From Saccharopolyspora phatthalungensis (lineage in GTDB: Bacteria > Actinomycetota > Actinomycetes > Mycobacteriales > Pseudonocardiaceae), in NCBI RefSeq assembly GCF_014203395.1, contig NZ_JACHIW010000001.1, positions 5,129,501 to 5,193,500 of the forward strand: DNA of 64,000 bases, written 5' to 3'. A program made the translations under genes and the position numbers. The notes below the pieces were generated by a model, which did no database searches, was not told the DNA's origin, and was given only the letters and a program-made list of their open reading frames with translations. Positions 25,385-37,300 of the stretch are shown piece by piece; position 1 is the stretch's first letter; each line of letters begins with the position of its first letter.

Positions 25385-28300
25385 GTGTCGACGACGGAAC
25401 CGATCGCGATCATTGGCATGTCGTGCCGCCTGCCCGGTGCGCCAGACGTGCGTTCCTTCTGGCGGTTGCTGCGCGACGGCGCCGACGCACTGTCCCAGGT
25501 GGACGGTGTGTGGGCCGGTCGGGTGCCCGACACCGGCCATTTCGAGCCGGAGTTCTTCGGCATGTCACCGCGTGAGGCGGCGGCGACCGACCCTCAGCAG
25601 CGCCTGATGCTCGAACTGGCCTGGGAAGCGCTCGAACACGCCGGCGTGGTGCCGCTCGCGCAGCGGGACAGCGACCTCGGCGTGTTCATCGGCGCCATCT
25701 GGGACGACTACGCGACCCTGGCCCACAGACAGGGCGCGATCAGCCACCAGAGCCTGACCGGGCTGCACCGGGGCATCATCGCCAACCGCGTGTCGTACAC
25801 GCTCGGCGTGCACGGCCCCAGCATGACCGTGGACACCGGGCAGTCCTCGTCGCTGGTCGCGGTGCACCTGGCCTGTGAGAGTCTGCGCGCGGGTGAGTCT
25901 GCGACAGCGGTCGCCGGCGGCGTGAACCTGAACCTCGCGGCGGAGAGCACGCGGGTGATGACGGAGTTCGGCGGCCTGTCGCCGGACGGGCGCTGCTTCA
26001 CGTTCGACGCGCGCGCCAACGGTTTCGTCCGGGGTGAGGGCGGCGGTCTGGTCGTGCTGAAGCCGCTGTCGGCCACGCTGGCCGACGGCGACACCGTGTA
26101 CGCGGTGATCGCCGGAAGCGCGATCAACAACGATGGTCGCAGCGAGACGCTGACGACGCCGAGTGCGGCGGCGCAGTCTGCTGTCATCGCGCGGGCGTAT
26201 CAGCGCGCGGGCATCGACCCCGCCGAGGTTGGCTACGTCGAGCTGCACGGCACGGGCACGAAGGTCGGTGACCCCATCGAGGCCGCAGCCCTGGGCACGG
26301 TGCTGGGCCGCGCGGGTAAGCCGCTCGCTGTGGGCTCGGTCAAGACCAATATCGGTCACCTCGAAGGTGCCGCGGGCATCGCCGGCCTGCTCAAGGTCGT
26401 ACTGTCGCTGCACAGCCGCGAGATCCCGGCGAGCCTGAACTTCGAGGCGCCGAACCCGGAGATCCCGTTCGACGACCTGAACATCCGCGTGCAGCGGGAA
26501 CTCGCTCCATGGCAGGGTTCGCTGGTCGCCGGTGTCAGCTCGTTCGGTGTCGGTGGCACCAATTGCCACGTCGTGGTTCGCTCGGGGCCCGATGCCGCTG
26601 AGGGCTCCAGCTCGGAGGGGAGCTCGGGCCCGTTCGTCCTTTCCGGACGGACGGAGGCGGGTCTTCGTGCTCAGGCGGAACGTCTGCTCGCGTACCTCAA
26701 CGACGAGCCGTCGGTCTCGCTGGCCGATGTGGGATTCTCGCTGGCCACGACACGGACGAGCCTGCGCCACCGGGCGGCTGTGGTCGGTTCAGACTTGCTA
26801 GGCGGGTTGGCGGCGCTGGCATCCGGTGAGGTAGCCGCCGAGGTTGTGACTGGTGTCGCGGACGAGGTTCACCGGCCGGTGTTCGTGTTTCCTGGTCAGG
26901 GTTCGCAGTGGGTTGGTATGGCGTTGGAGTTGTTGGGGTCTTGCGAGGTGTTTGCGGGTTGGATGGGGGAGTGTGCGGGGGCGTTGTCGGAGTTTGTGGA
27001 TTGGTCGTTGTTTGAGGTTTTGGGTGATGCGGTGGCGTTGGAGCGGGTTGATGTTGTTCAGCCTGTGTTGTTTGCGGTGATGGTGTCGTTGGCGGAGTTG
27101 TGGCGGTCGTATGGTGTGGAGCCTTCTGCGGTGGTGGGGCATTCGCAGGGTGAGATTGCGGCTGCGTGTGTGGCGGGTGCGTTGTCGTTGCGGGATGCGG
27201 CGCGGGTGGTTGCGTTGCGGTCGAAGGCGATTGTGGCGTTGTCTGGTCGTGGTGGGATGGTGTCGGTTCCGTTGTCGGTGGATGGGGTGGTGTTGCCGGA
27301 GGGTGTTGGGGTTGCGGCGGTGAATGGTCCGTCGTCGGTGGTGGTGTCGGGTGATCCTGGGGGGCTTGCTGCGGTGTTGGCGGGGGTGGAGGGGGCGAAG
27401 GTGGTCCCGGTGGATTATGCCTCGCATTCGGCGCATGTTGAGGTGCTCAGGGAGGAATTGTTGGAGGTGCTGGCGCCGATCGAGCCTTGTGTGCCGCGGG
27501 TGCCGTTTTTTTCGACGGTGACGGCTGGTTGGCTGGATCGTTTGGTGGATGCGGAGTATTGGTACCGGAATCTGCGGGAGACGGTGCGGTTCGAAGAGGC
27601 TACGCGGGCGTTGGTCGAGCAGGGTTTCGGGGTCTTCGTCGAAGCGAGTGCGCACCCGGTTCTTGTCGCCGCTGTGCAGGAGACCGCGTGCTCGGCCGTG
27701 GTCGTCGGGTCGTCCAGGCGCAACGACGGGTCACTCGGCAGGTTCATGTCCTCGCTCGCGGAGCTGCACGTCAACGGTGTCGCCGTCGATTGGTCCTCGG
27801 TGTTCCCGGGCGGGCGTCGGATCGCGCTGCCGACGTATGCGTTCCAGCGCCGCCGGTTCTGGTTCGATACCGTGGAGGAAATCGCTGAGTCGGAGCCGGT
27901 CGTCGTCGAGGACTTCGACGCGCTCGGACTCGTGCGTGCCCACGCGGCGGTCGTGCTCGGCACGTCGCGGGCGTCCGTCGAGTCGCACCTGACGTTCAAG
28001 GACCTCGGTTTCGACTCGCACATGGCGGTCGAACTGCGCAACCGGCTGAGCAAGGCCATCGGCCGGTCGTTGCCGCACACGGCCCTGTACGACTACCCGA
28101 CGCCGACCGCGCTGGCCGGGGCGCTTAGCACGCCGGAGGAGTCGACGCAGGTGCGTGCGGCGTCGAAGGCATCAGACGACCCGATCGCGATCGTGGGGAT
28201 GAGCTGCCGCCTCCCTGGTGGCGTGCGCAGTCCGGAAGATCTCTGGGCCCTGGTAGCCAACGGGGTGGATGCGATCTCCGGCTTCCCGACCGATCGTGGC

Positions 28301-31300
28301 TGGGACCTGGAATCCCTGTACGACCCCGACGGCGAGCGATTCGGGTCGAGCTACACCCGCAGCGGCGGCTTCCTGCACGACGCGGCGATGTTCGACGCGG
28401 ACTTGTTCGGTATGAGCCCGCGTGAGGCGCTGGCGACCGATCCGCAGCAGCGGCTGCTACTGGAGACCTCGTGGGAGGCGCTGGAGCGCGCGGGCATCGA
28501 CCCGAAGTCGCTGCGGGACAGCGACACCGGCGTATTCGTCGGCGCGATGGCCCAGGACTATCTGCCGCAGCTGCACGAGGTGCCTGAGGGCTTCGACGGC
28601 TACGGCCTGACCGGCAGCACCAGCAGTGTGGCGTCCGGCCGTATCTCGTACGTGCTCGGCCTGCAAGGTCCCGCTATGACCGTGGATACGGCGTGTTCGT
28701 CGTCGTTGGTGGCGTTGCATCTTGCGGTGCAGGCGTTGCGTAGTGGTGAGTGTTCGCTTGCGTTGGCTGGTGGTGTGACGGTGATGTCGACGCCGGGTGT
28801 GTTTGTGGAGTTTTCGCGGCAGCGTGGTTTGTCGGTTGATGGTCGGTGTAAGGCGTTTGGTGCTGGTGCGGATGGGACTGGTTGGTCTGAGGGCGTTGGT
28901 GTGTTGTTGTTGGAGCGGTTGTCGGATGCTCGGGGTAATGGTCGTCGGGTGTTGGCGGTGGTTCGTGGTTCGGCGGTGAATCAGGATGGTGCGTCGAATG
29001 GTTTGACGGCGCCGAATGGTCGGTCGCAGCAGCGGGTGATTCGTCAGGCGTTGGCGAATGCTGGTCTGTCTGCTTCGGATGTTGATGTGGTTGAGGCGCA
29101 TGGTACTGGTACGGCGTTGGGTGATCCGATCGAGGCGCAGGCGATTATCGCGACTTATGGTCAGGATCGTGATCGTCCACTGTGGCTTGGTTCGTTGAAG
29201 TCGAATATCGGTCATACGCAGGCGGCTGCTGGTGTCGGTGGTGTGATCAAGATGGTGGAGGCGATGCGGCACGGGATCATGCCTCGGACTCTGCACGTCG
29301 ATGTGCCCTCGCCCAAGGTGGAGTGGTCTGCGGGTGCGGTGTCGCTGTTGACGGAGAATGTGCCGTGGGAGGTCGATCGTCCTCGTCGTGCGGGTGTGTC
29401 GTCGTTTGGTGTGAGTGGCACGAACGCGCATGTGATCGTCGAGCAGGCTCTGGAGGTAGTGGAGCCGGCGCGGTCTGAGCATGGCGGTGTTGTGTTGTGG
29501 CCGGTGTCGGGTCGGTCCGAGCGGGCGTTGCGTGATCAGGCCCGGCGGTTGCGGGAGGTGTTGGAGGCGGGGGCTGCCGTTGCGGACATCGGGTACTCGC
29601 TGGCGACTACGAGGACGGCGTTCGAGCATCGTGCGGTGCTGATGGGTGAGGACAGTGCGGATTTCTGCGAGGCGTTGGATGCGGTCATCGGTGAGAGGCC
29701 GTCACCGCGTGTGCTGCGGGGGAGCGCACAGGGCCGCGGTAAGACTGTGTTCGTGTTTCCTGGTCAGGGTTCGCAGTGGGTTGGTATGGCGGTGGAGTTG
29801 TTGGGGTCTTGCGAGGTGTTTGCGGGTTGGATGGGGGAGTGTGCGGGGGCGTTGTCGGAGTTTGTGGATTGGTCGTTGTTTGAGGTTTTGGGTGATGCGG
29901 TGGCGTTGGAGCGGGTTGATGTTGTTCAGCCTGTGTTGTTTGCGGTGATGGTGTCGTTGGCGGAGTTGTGGCGGTCGTATGGTGTGGAGCCTTCTGCGGT
30001 GGTGGGGCATTCGCAGGGTGAGATTGCGGCTGCGTGTGTGGCGGGTGCGTTGTCGTTGCGGGATGCGGCGCGGGTGGTTGCGTTGCGGTCGAAGGCGATT
30101 GTGGCGTTGTCTGGTCGTGGTGGGATGGTGTCGGTTCCGTTGTCGGTGGATGGGGTGGTGTTGCCGGAGGGTGTTGGGGTTGCGGCGGTGAATGGTCCGT
30201 CGTCGGTGGTGGTGTCGGGTGATCCTGGGGGGCTTGCTGCGGTGTTGGCGGGGGTGGAGGGGGCGAAGGTGGTCCCGGTGGATTATGCCTCGCATTCGGC
30301 GCATGTTGAGGTGCTCAGGGAGGAATTGTTGGAGGTGCTGGCGCCGATCGAGCCTTGTGTGCCGCGGGTGCCGTTTTTTTCGACGGTGACGGCTGGTTGG
30401 CTGGATCGTTTGGTGGATGCGGAGTATTGGTACCGGAATCTGCGGGAGACGGTGCGGTTCGAAGAGGCTACGCGGGCGTTGGTCGAGCAGGGTTTCGGGG
30501 TCTTCGTCGAAGCGAGTGCGCACCCGGTGCTGACCATGGCCCTGGGGGAGACGGTCGAGGATGTCGAGGCCTCGGCGTACGCGGTCGGCACCCTGCGGCG
30601 CAATGACGGTGGCCTGCCGAGGTTCGTCAACGCGCTGGCGGAAGCCCACGTGCGTGGCGCCGTCCTCGACTGGGGCGCCGTGATCCCTGCCGGCCGGCGG
30701 ATCGCGCTGCCGACCTACGCCTTCCAGCACGAACGTTACTGGCTGACCGCTAAGCGGCCCCGCCGACAGGTCGGCGCGACTGACGACTGGCGCTACCGAG
30801 TCACCTGGCGTCCGCTGGACATCCGGGACGACAATGGGCCGTCTGGAACCTGGCTGCTGGTCGTGCCGGCGAACTACACCGAAGATCCGCTGGTCGAGGC
30901 GTGCGCCCACGGGCTGGGTACCGACGTCGTGCGGCTGGTCGTCGACGGCGAGACGGTGGCGCTACCCGAGATACCGGTCGCTGGCGTGCTATCCCTGCTG
31001 GGCCTCGACGAACGCCGCGAGCCGGGCCAGTCGGCCAGCCGAGGGTTCGCCGCGACGGTGAACCTGCTCCAGTCGGCACCGGAGGTGCCGGTGTGGCTGG
31101 GTACGCGTGGTGCGGTCGCGGTCGACCGTGACGACCCGCTCGACCACCCCGAGCAGGCGCTCGTCTGGGGGCTGGGCCGGGCATACGCCTTGGAACGGCC
31201 GGACCGGCGTGGTGGCCTCGTCGATCTCTCCGACGACGTGGCCGCGCTCCGGAAGGCCCTCGCGGGCGCGGACTTCGAAGACCAGGTCGCGGTCCGGGGG

Positions 31301-34300
31301 AAGCAGGTCTACGCGCGCCGGCTCGTCCGCGCCGCACCGGCGACCGTGTCCAAGCCCTGGCAGCCGGGCGGAACCGCGCTGATCATCGGCGGTACGGGTG
31401 CGCTGGGTGCGCATGTTGCCCGCCGGCTGGCGGAGTCCGGCGTCGAGCACATTGTCCTGACGAGCCGTCGCGGCGAGCAGGCCGACGGCGCCTCCGAACT
31501 CGTGGCCGAGCTCTCGTCGCTAGGGGCCTCCGCCACGGTCGCCGCCTGCGACGCCGCCGACCGCGCGCGGCTGGCGGAACTCCTCGATTCGCTGCCCGAC
31601 CTGCGCGTTGTCGTGCACGCGGCCGGCACGCTGGTCGAGGCGCCGATCGAGGACGTCACCGTCGAGCAGATCGAGAAGGTGCTGCGGCCCAAGGTCGCGG
31701 GTGCACGCAACCTCGACGAGCTGACCCGTGACCGCGACCTCGACGCGTTCGTGTTGTTCTCCTCGGGGTCGGGCATCTGGGGGAGCGCGGGCCAGGGCGT
31801 CTACGGTGCCGCGAACGCCTACCTGGACGGACTCGCCAAGCACCGCCGCGACCTGGGTCTGCCCGCCACCGCTGTCGCCTGGGGTGCCTGGGGCGGCGGC
31901 GGAATGGGTGCCGTCGACGGTCAGGAGGACAAGTGGCGGCGGCTCGGCGTGCTCGCGATGTCGCCGGAGACGGCGATCACCGCGCTGTGGCAGGCCGTCG
32001 AGGCCCGGGACATCACGCTGACGGTCGCCGACATCGACTGGCAGCGGTTCGGACCGGCGTTCACCTCGGCCCGGCCGCGCCAACTGTTGGCCGACCTGCC
32101 TGAGCTGCGACGCGTCCTGAGCGCAGACGAAAACAGTCCGCGCGGTGAACTGGCGGCGAGCCTGCCCAGACTGTCCGATGTGGACCGTTCGCGGGCACTG
32201 CTCGACCTCGTGCGTGGGCACGCGGCTGCCGTGCTCGGTCACCGGGACGACACCGCCGTGCAACCGTCGCGGGCGTTCAAGGAGATCGGCTTCGACTCGC
32301 TGACCTCGGTGGAGCTGCGCAACAAGCTCGTCACCGCGACCGGCCGCAAGCTGCCAGTGTCCCTGATCTTCGACTATCCGACACCGCAGGCGCTGGCCCG
32401 CTTCCTCGACGGCGAACTGTTCGGCACCACGACGGAGACGGCAACCGCGCCGGCCGTCGTCGCACTGGACGAACCTGTCGCAATCGTGGCCATGGGATGC
32501 CGTTTCCCCGGTGGCGTGCGCAGCCCGGAAGACCTATGGGACCTGGTCGCCGGTGGCGTGGACGCGATCTCCGACTTCCCGTCCGACCGTGGCTGGAACG
32601 TCGACTCCCTCTACGATGCCGACCCCGGAGTGCCCGGCAAGTCCTACACCCGCAGCGGCGGCTTCCTGCACGACGCGGCCCTGTTCGACGCCGACTTCTT
32701 CGGCATGAGCCCGCGTGAGGCACTGGCGACCGATCCGCAGCAGCGGCTGCTACTGGAGACCTCGTGGGAGGCGCTGGAGCGCGCGGGCATCGACCCGGAC
32801 TCGTTGCGGGGCAGCGACACCGGTGTGTTCGTCGGCGCGATGGCCCAGGATTACGGCCCCCGGATGCACCAGGCACCACAGGATCTCGAAGGCTACATCC
32901 TCACCGGCAACATCGGCAGCGTCGTGTCCGGTCGCATCTCCTACACGTTCGGGCTGGAAGGCCCGGCGATGACCGTGGATACGGGGTGTTCGTCGTCGTT
33001 GGTGGCGTTGCATCTTGCGGTGCAGGCGTTGCGTAGTGGTGAGTGTTCGCTTGCGTTGGCTGGTGGTGTGACGGTGATGTCGACGCCGGGTGTGTTTGTG
33101 GAGTTTTCGCGGCAGCGTGGTTTGTCGGTTGATGGTCGGTGTAAGGCGTTTGGTGCTGGTGCGGATGGGACTGGTTGGTCTGAGGGCGTTGGTGTGTTGT
33201 TGTTGGAGCGGTTGTCGGATGCTCGGGGTAATGGTCGTCGGGTGTTGGCGGTGGTTCGTGGTTCGGCGGTGAATCAGGATGGTGCGTCGAATGGTTTGAC
33301 GGCGCCGAATGGTCGGTCGCAGCAGCGGGTGATTCGGCAGGCGTTGGCGAATGCTGGTCTGTCTGCTTCGGATGTTGATGTGGTTGAGGCGCATGGTACG
33401 GGAACGGCGCTGGGTGATCCGATCGAGGCGCAGGCGATTATCGCGACTTACGGTCAGGACCGTGATCGTCCACTGTGGCTTGGTTCGTTGAAGTCGAATA
33501 TCGGTCATACGCAGGCGGCTGCTGGTGTCGGTGGTGTGATCAAGATGGTGGAGGCGATGCGGCACGGGATCATGCCCAAGACCCTGTACGCCGATGAGCC
33601 CTCGCCGCATGTCGACTGGTCCGAGGGACGGGTGTCGTTGCTGGCCGAGGCCCGGCCGTGGGAAGGGACCGACCGGCCGAGGCGGGCGGGTGTCTCGGGC
33701 TTCGGCGTCGGCGGGACGAACGCGCACGTGGTGCTGGAGCAAGCCCCCGAGCAGCCGGAGATCGAGACATCGGAGGTCGGTGACGGTCCGGTGCCGTGGG
33801 TGCTGTCCGCGAAGTCGCCGGAAGCGCTCCGGGACCAGGCCGCGCAACTCAGGTCGGTCGAAGGCTCGCCGCTGGACATCGCCTACTCGCTGGCGACGAC
33901 GCGCACGGCGTTCGAGCACCGCGCGGTGGTGATCGGTTCGGATCGCGCCGACTTCGACGCGGGCTTGGCCGCACTGACGGCAGGCGAATCCGTTGCGGTG
34001 AGCGGCGCCGGTCGGCCGGTGTTCGTGTTTCCTGGTCAGGGTTCGCAGTGGGTTGGTATGGCGTTGGAGTTGCTGGAGTCTTCTGTGGTGTTTGCGGGTT
34101 GGATGGGGGAGTGTGCGGGGGCGTTGTCGGAGTTTGTGGATTGGTCGTTGTTTGAGGTTTTGGGTGATGCGGTGGCGTTGGAGCGGGTTGATGTTGTTCA
34201 GCCTGTGTTGTTTGCGGTGATGGTGTCGTTGGCGGAGTTGTGGCGGTCGTATGGTGTGGAGCCTTCTGCGGTGGTGGGGCATTCGCAGGGTGAGATTGCG

Positions 34301-37300
34301 GCTGCGTGTGTGGCGGGTGCGTTGTCGTTGCGGGATGCGGCGCGGGTGGTTGCGTTGCGGTCGAAGGCGATTGTGGCGTTGTCTGGTCGTGGTGGGATGG
34401 TGTCGGTTCCGTTGTCGGTGGATGGGGTGGTGTTGCCGGAGGGTGTTTGGGTTGCGGCGGTGAATGGTCCGTCGTCGGTGGTGGTGTCGGGTGATCCTGG
34501 GGGGCTTGCTGCGGTGTTGGCGGGGGTGGAGGGGGCGAAGGTGGTCCCGGTGGATTATGCCTCGCATTCGGCGCATGTTGAGGTTCTCAGGGAGGAATTG
34601 CTGGAGGTGCTGGCGCCGATCACGCCGCAGGTGTCGACGGTGCCGTTCTACTCCGCGGTGACCGGCGCCGAGTTCGACGCCACCGGTCTGACCGCCGAGT
34701 ACTGGTACACGAACCTGCGGGAGACGGTCCAGTTCGAGCGGACAACGCGAGCGCTCGTCGAGGAGGGTTTCACTGCCTTCGTCGAGGTGAGCGCGCACCC
34801 CGTGCTCACCGCCGCGATAGGGGAGACGGTCGACTTCGCTGTTGGCACCTTGCGGCGTGACGACGGCGGGCTGCGGCGGTTCCTCACGGCCGCGGGCGAG
34901 CTTTACAGCCGTGGTATCGACGTCGACTGGTCGCCAGTGCTGGCCGGTGGCCGGAAGGTCGCGCTGCCGACGTATGCGTTCCAGCGCAAGAGGTTCTGGC
35001 TCGACCCGGCCGCTCCGGCCCCGACGGGCGGTACGGATCACCCGATGCTCAGCGCCGCGCTCCCCGTGGCCGAGTCGGACGAGGTGCTGCTGTCCGGTGA
35101 GCTGTCCCGGCACGCCCAGCCCTGGCTCACCGACCACGGCGTCTTCGACACGGTGATCGTGCCGGGCACCGCCTTCGTCGAACTGGCGCTGCGCGCGGCC
35201 GAGGAGGCGGGCTGCGACCGTCTCGACGAACTGACCCTCCAGGCGCCGATCGTGCTGCCGGACCAGGGATCGGTGACGGTGCAGGTGCTCGTCGGCGCAC
35301 CCGACCAGCGGCAGCGGCGTGCGGTCACGATCCACTCCCGACCGGGCGCCGACCGGCCGTGGACCAAGAACGCGGCGGGCACGCTCAGCCCTGGCGAGGA
35401 CCAAGTGCCGGCCGGCCTCACCGAATGGCCGCCGGCCGGTGCCGAACAGGTGTCGATCGCGGGCTACTACGAAGCGCTGGCCGACATGGGCTACCACTAC
35501 GGCCCAGTCTTCCAGGGGCTGCGCACGGTCTGGCGCGCGAGCGACGACCTGTACGCCGAGGTCGCGCTGCCCGACGATCAGCACGAACAGGCCGCCCGGT
35601 TCGGACTGCACCCGGCGCTGCTCGACGCGTGCCTGCATGCGGTCGGCCTCAGCGACGTCCTCGCGCAGGGCATCCGACTGCCGTTCAACTGGTCGGGCGT
35701 CGCGCTGCACGCCGTCGGCGCCACCTCGCTGCGGGTTCGCCTGCACGTGACCTCGGACGACTCAGTGTCGCTGCTGGCCACGGATACGAGCGGCACACCC
35801 GTCGCCGAGGTGGACAACCTCGTGCTGCGACCCGCCTCCGCCGACCAGATCGACGCACGGCCAGAGCTGCGCGACTCGCTGTTCAACGTGGTGTGGACGC
35901 CGGTCCCGGTGGGGCAGACTGCCGACCTGCCCGAGGTGCTGGACTTCCGGCCGGTCGACGGTGACGTCGTCACCGAGGCGCACGCGGCGACCACCCGGTT
36001 GCTGGAGCTCCTGCGTGACCGTACCTCTGAGGACAAGCTCGTCGTGCTGACGCACCGCGCGATCGGTGACGACCTGCTCGACCTCGCCCACTCCACACTG
36101 TGGGGGGCCGTGCGGTCCGCGCAGACCGAGAACCCCGGCCGGTTCGTGCTGGTCGACACCGACGACGACCCTACGTCCGCCGACGTGCTGGCCAGCGCGG
36201 TCGCGCTCGACGAACCGCAGGTCGCACTGCGTGCGGGCACTGTGCTCGTGCCGAGGCTCGCACGACCTAAAGGCACCGCGCCCGCTCGGGAACTTAACCC
36301 CGACGGCACCGTGCTGATAACCGGTGGCACCGGCACCCTCGGTGGCCTGCTCGCCAAGCACCTCGTCACCGCGCACGGCGTGCGGAACCTTGTGCTCACG
36401 AGCCGTCGTGGTTCGGAGGCCGACGGCGCGGACGACCTGCACGCCGAGCTCACCGGGCTGGGTGCGTGGGTGCGGATCGTCGCCTGCGACGCCGCCGACC
36501 GCGACCAGCTCGCGGCCGTGCTCGCGGACATCCCGGCCGAGCACCCGCTGACCGCCGTCGTGCACACCGCGGGCGTCGTGGACGACGGTGTGCTCGGGTC
36601 GCTGACCTCCGACCGGGTCGGCCCGGTACTGCGTCCCAAGGTCGACGCGGCGATCGCACTGCACGAACTGACCAAGGACCTCGACCTCGCGGCGTTCGTG
36701 CTGTACTCGTCGGCGTCGGCGACCTTCGGAACCGCCGGACAGGCCAACTACTCGGCCGCCAACGCTTTCCTCGACGCGCTGGCGCACCACCGCCGCGCGC
36801 AGGGTCTGCCGGCCGTCTCGATGGCTTGGGGCTACTGGGAACAGCAGAGCGAACTCACCCGCGGTCTCGGCGCGGGCGACCTCGACCGGTTGGCCCGCAC
36901 CGGGCTTCGACCGCTCACCAACGACCACGGCCTCGCCCTGTTCGACGCGGCCCTGCGCCTGGACGAGCCGCTGGCCGTGACCGTGCCGCTGGATCTCGCC
37001 GCACTGCGCAACGGGCCGGTCCCGACCGTCCTGCGAGGCCTGGTCCGCGGCCGGCAACGTCGGGTCGCACGGTCCGCGCAGACCAGCGTGACCGGGCTCG
37101 CTCGTACCCTCGCCGACCTCACTCCGGAGGAGAGGCGGGCGGCGGTGTTGGACGTGGTCCGCACGCATGTCGCCGCAGTGCTCGGACACAGCGGTGCCGG
37201 TGGCGTCGCGGCAGAACGTCCGTTCAAGGACAACGGGTTCGACTCGCTGACCGCGGTGGAACTGCGCAACCGGCTCAACGGTGTCACCGGGCTGGCGCTG

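Noticed and set aside
26879..27660. Low-GC AT block as a separate horizontally acquired gene
   Set aside because: The reading frame is continuous through the block and all AT motifs are in place; it is part of the PKS, so gene conversion fits better than an insertion.
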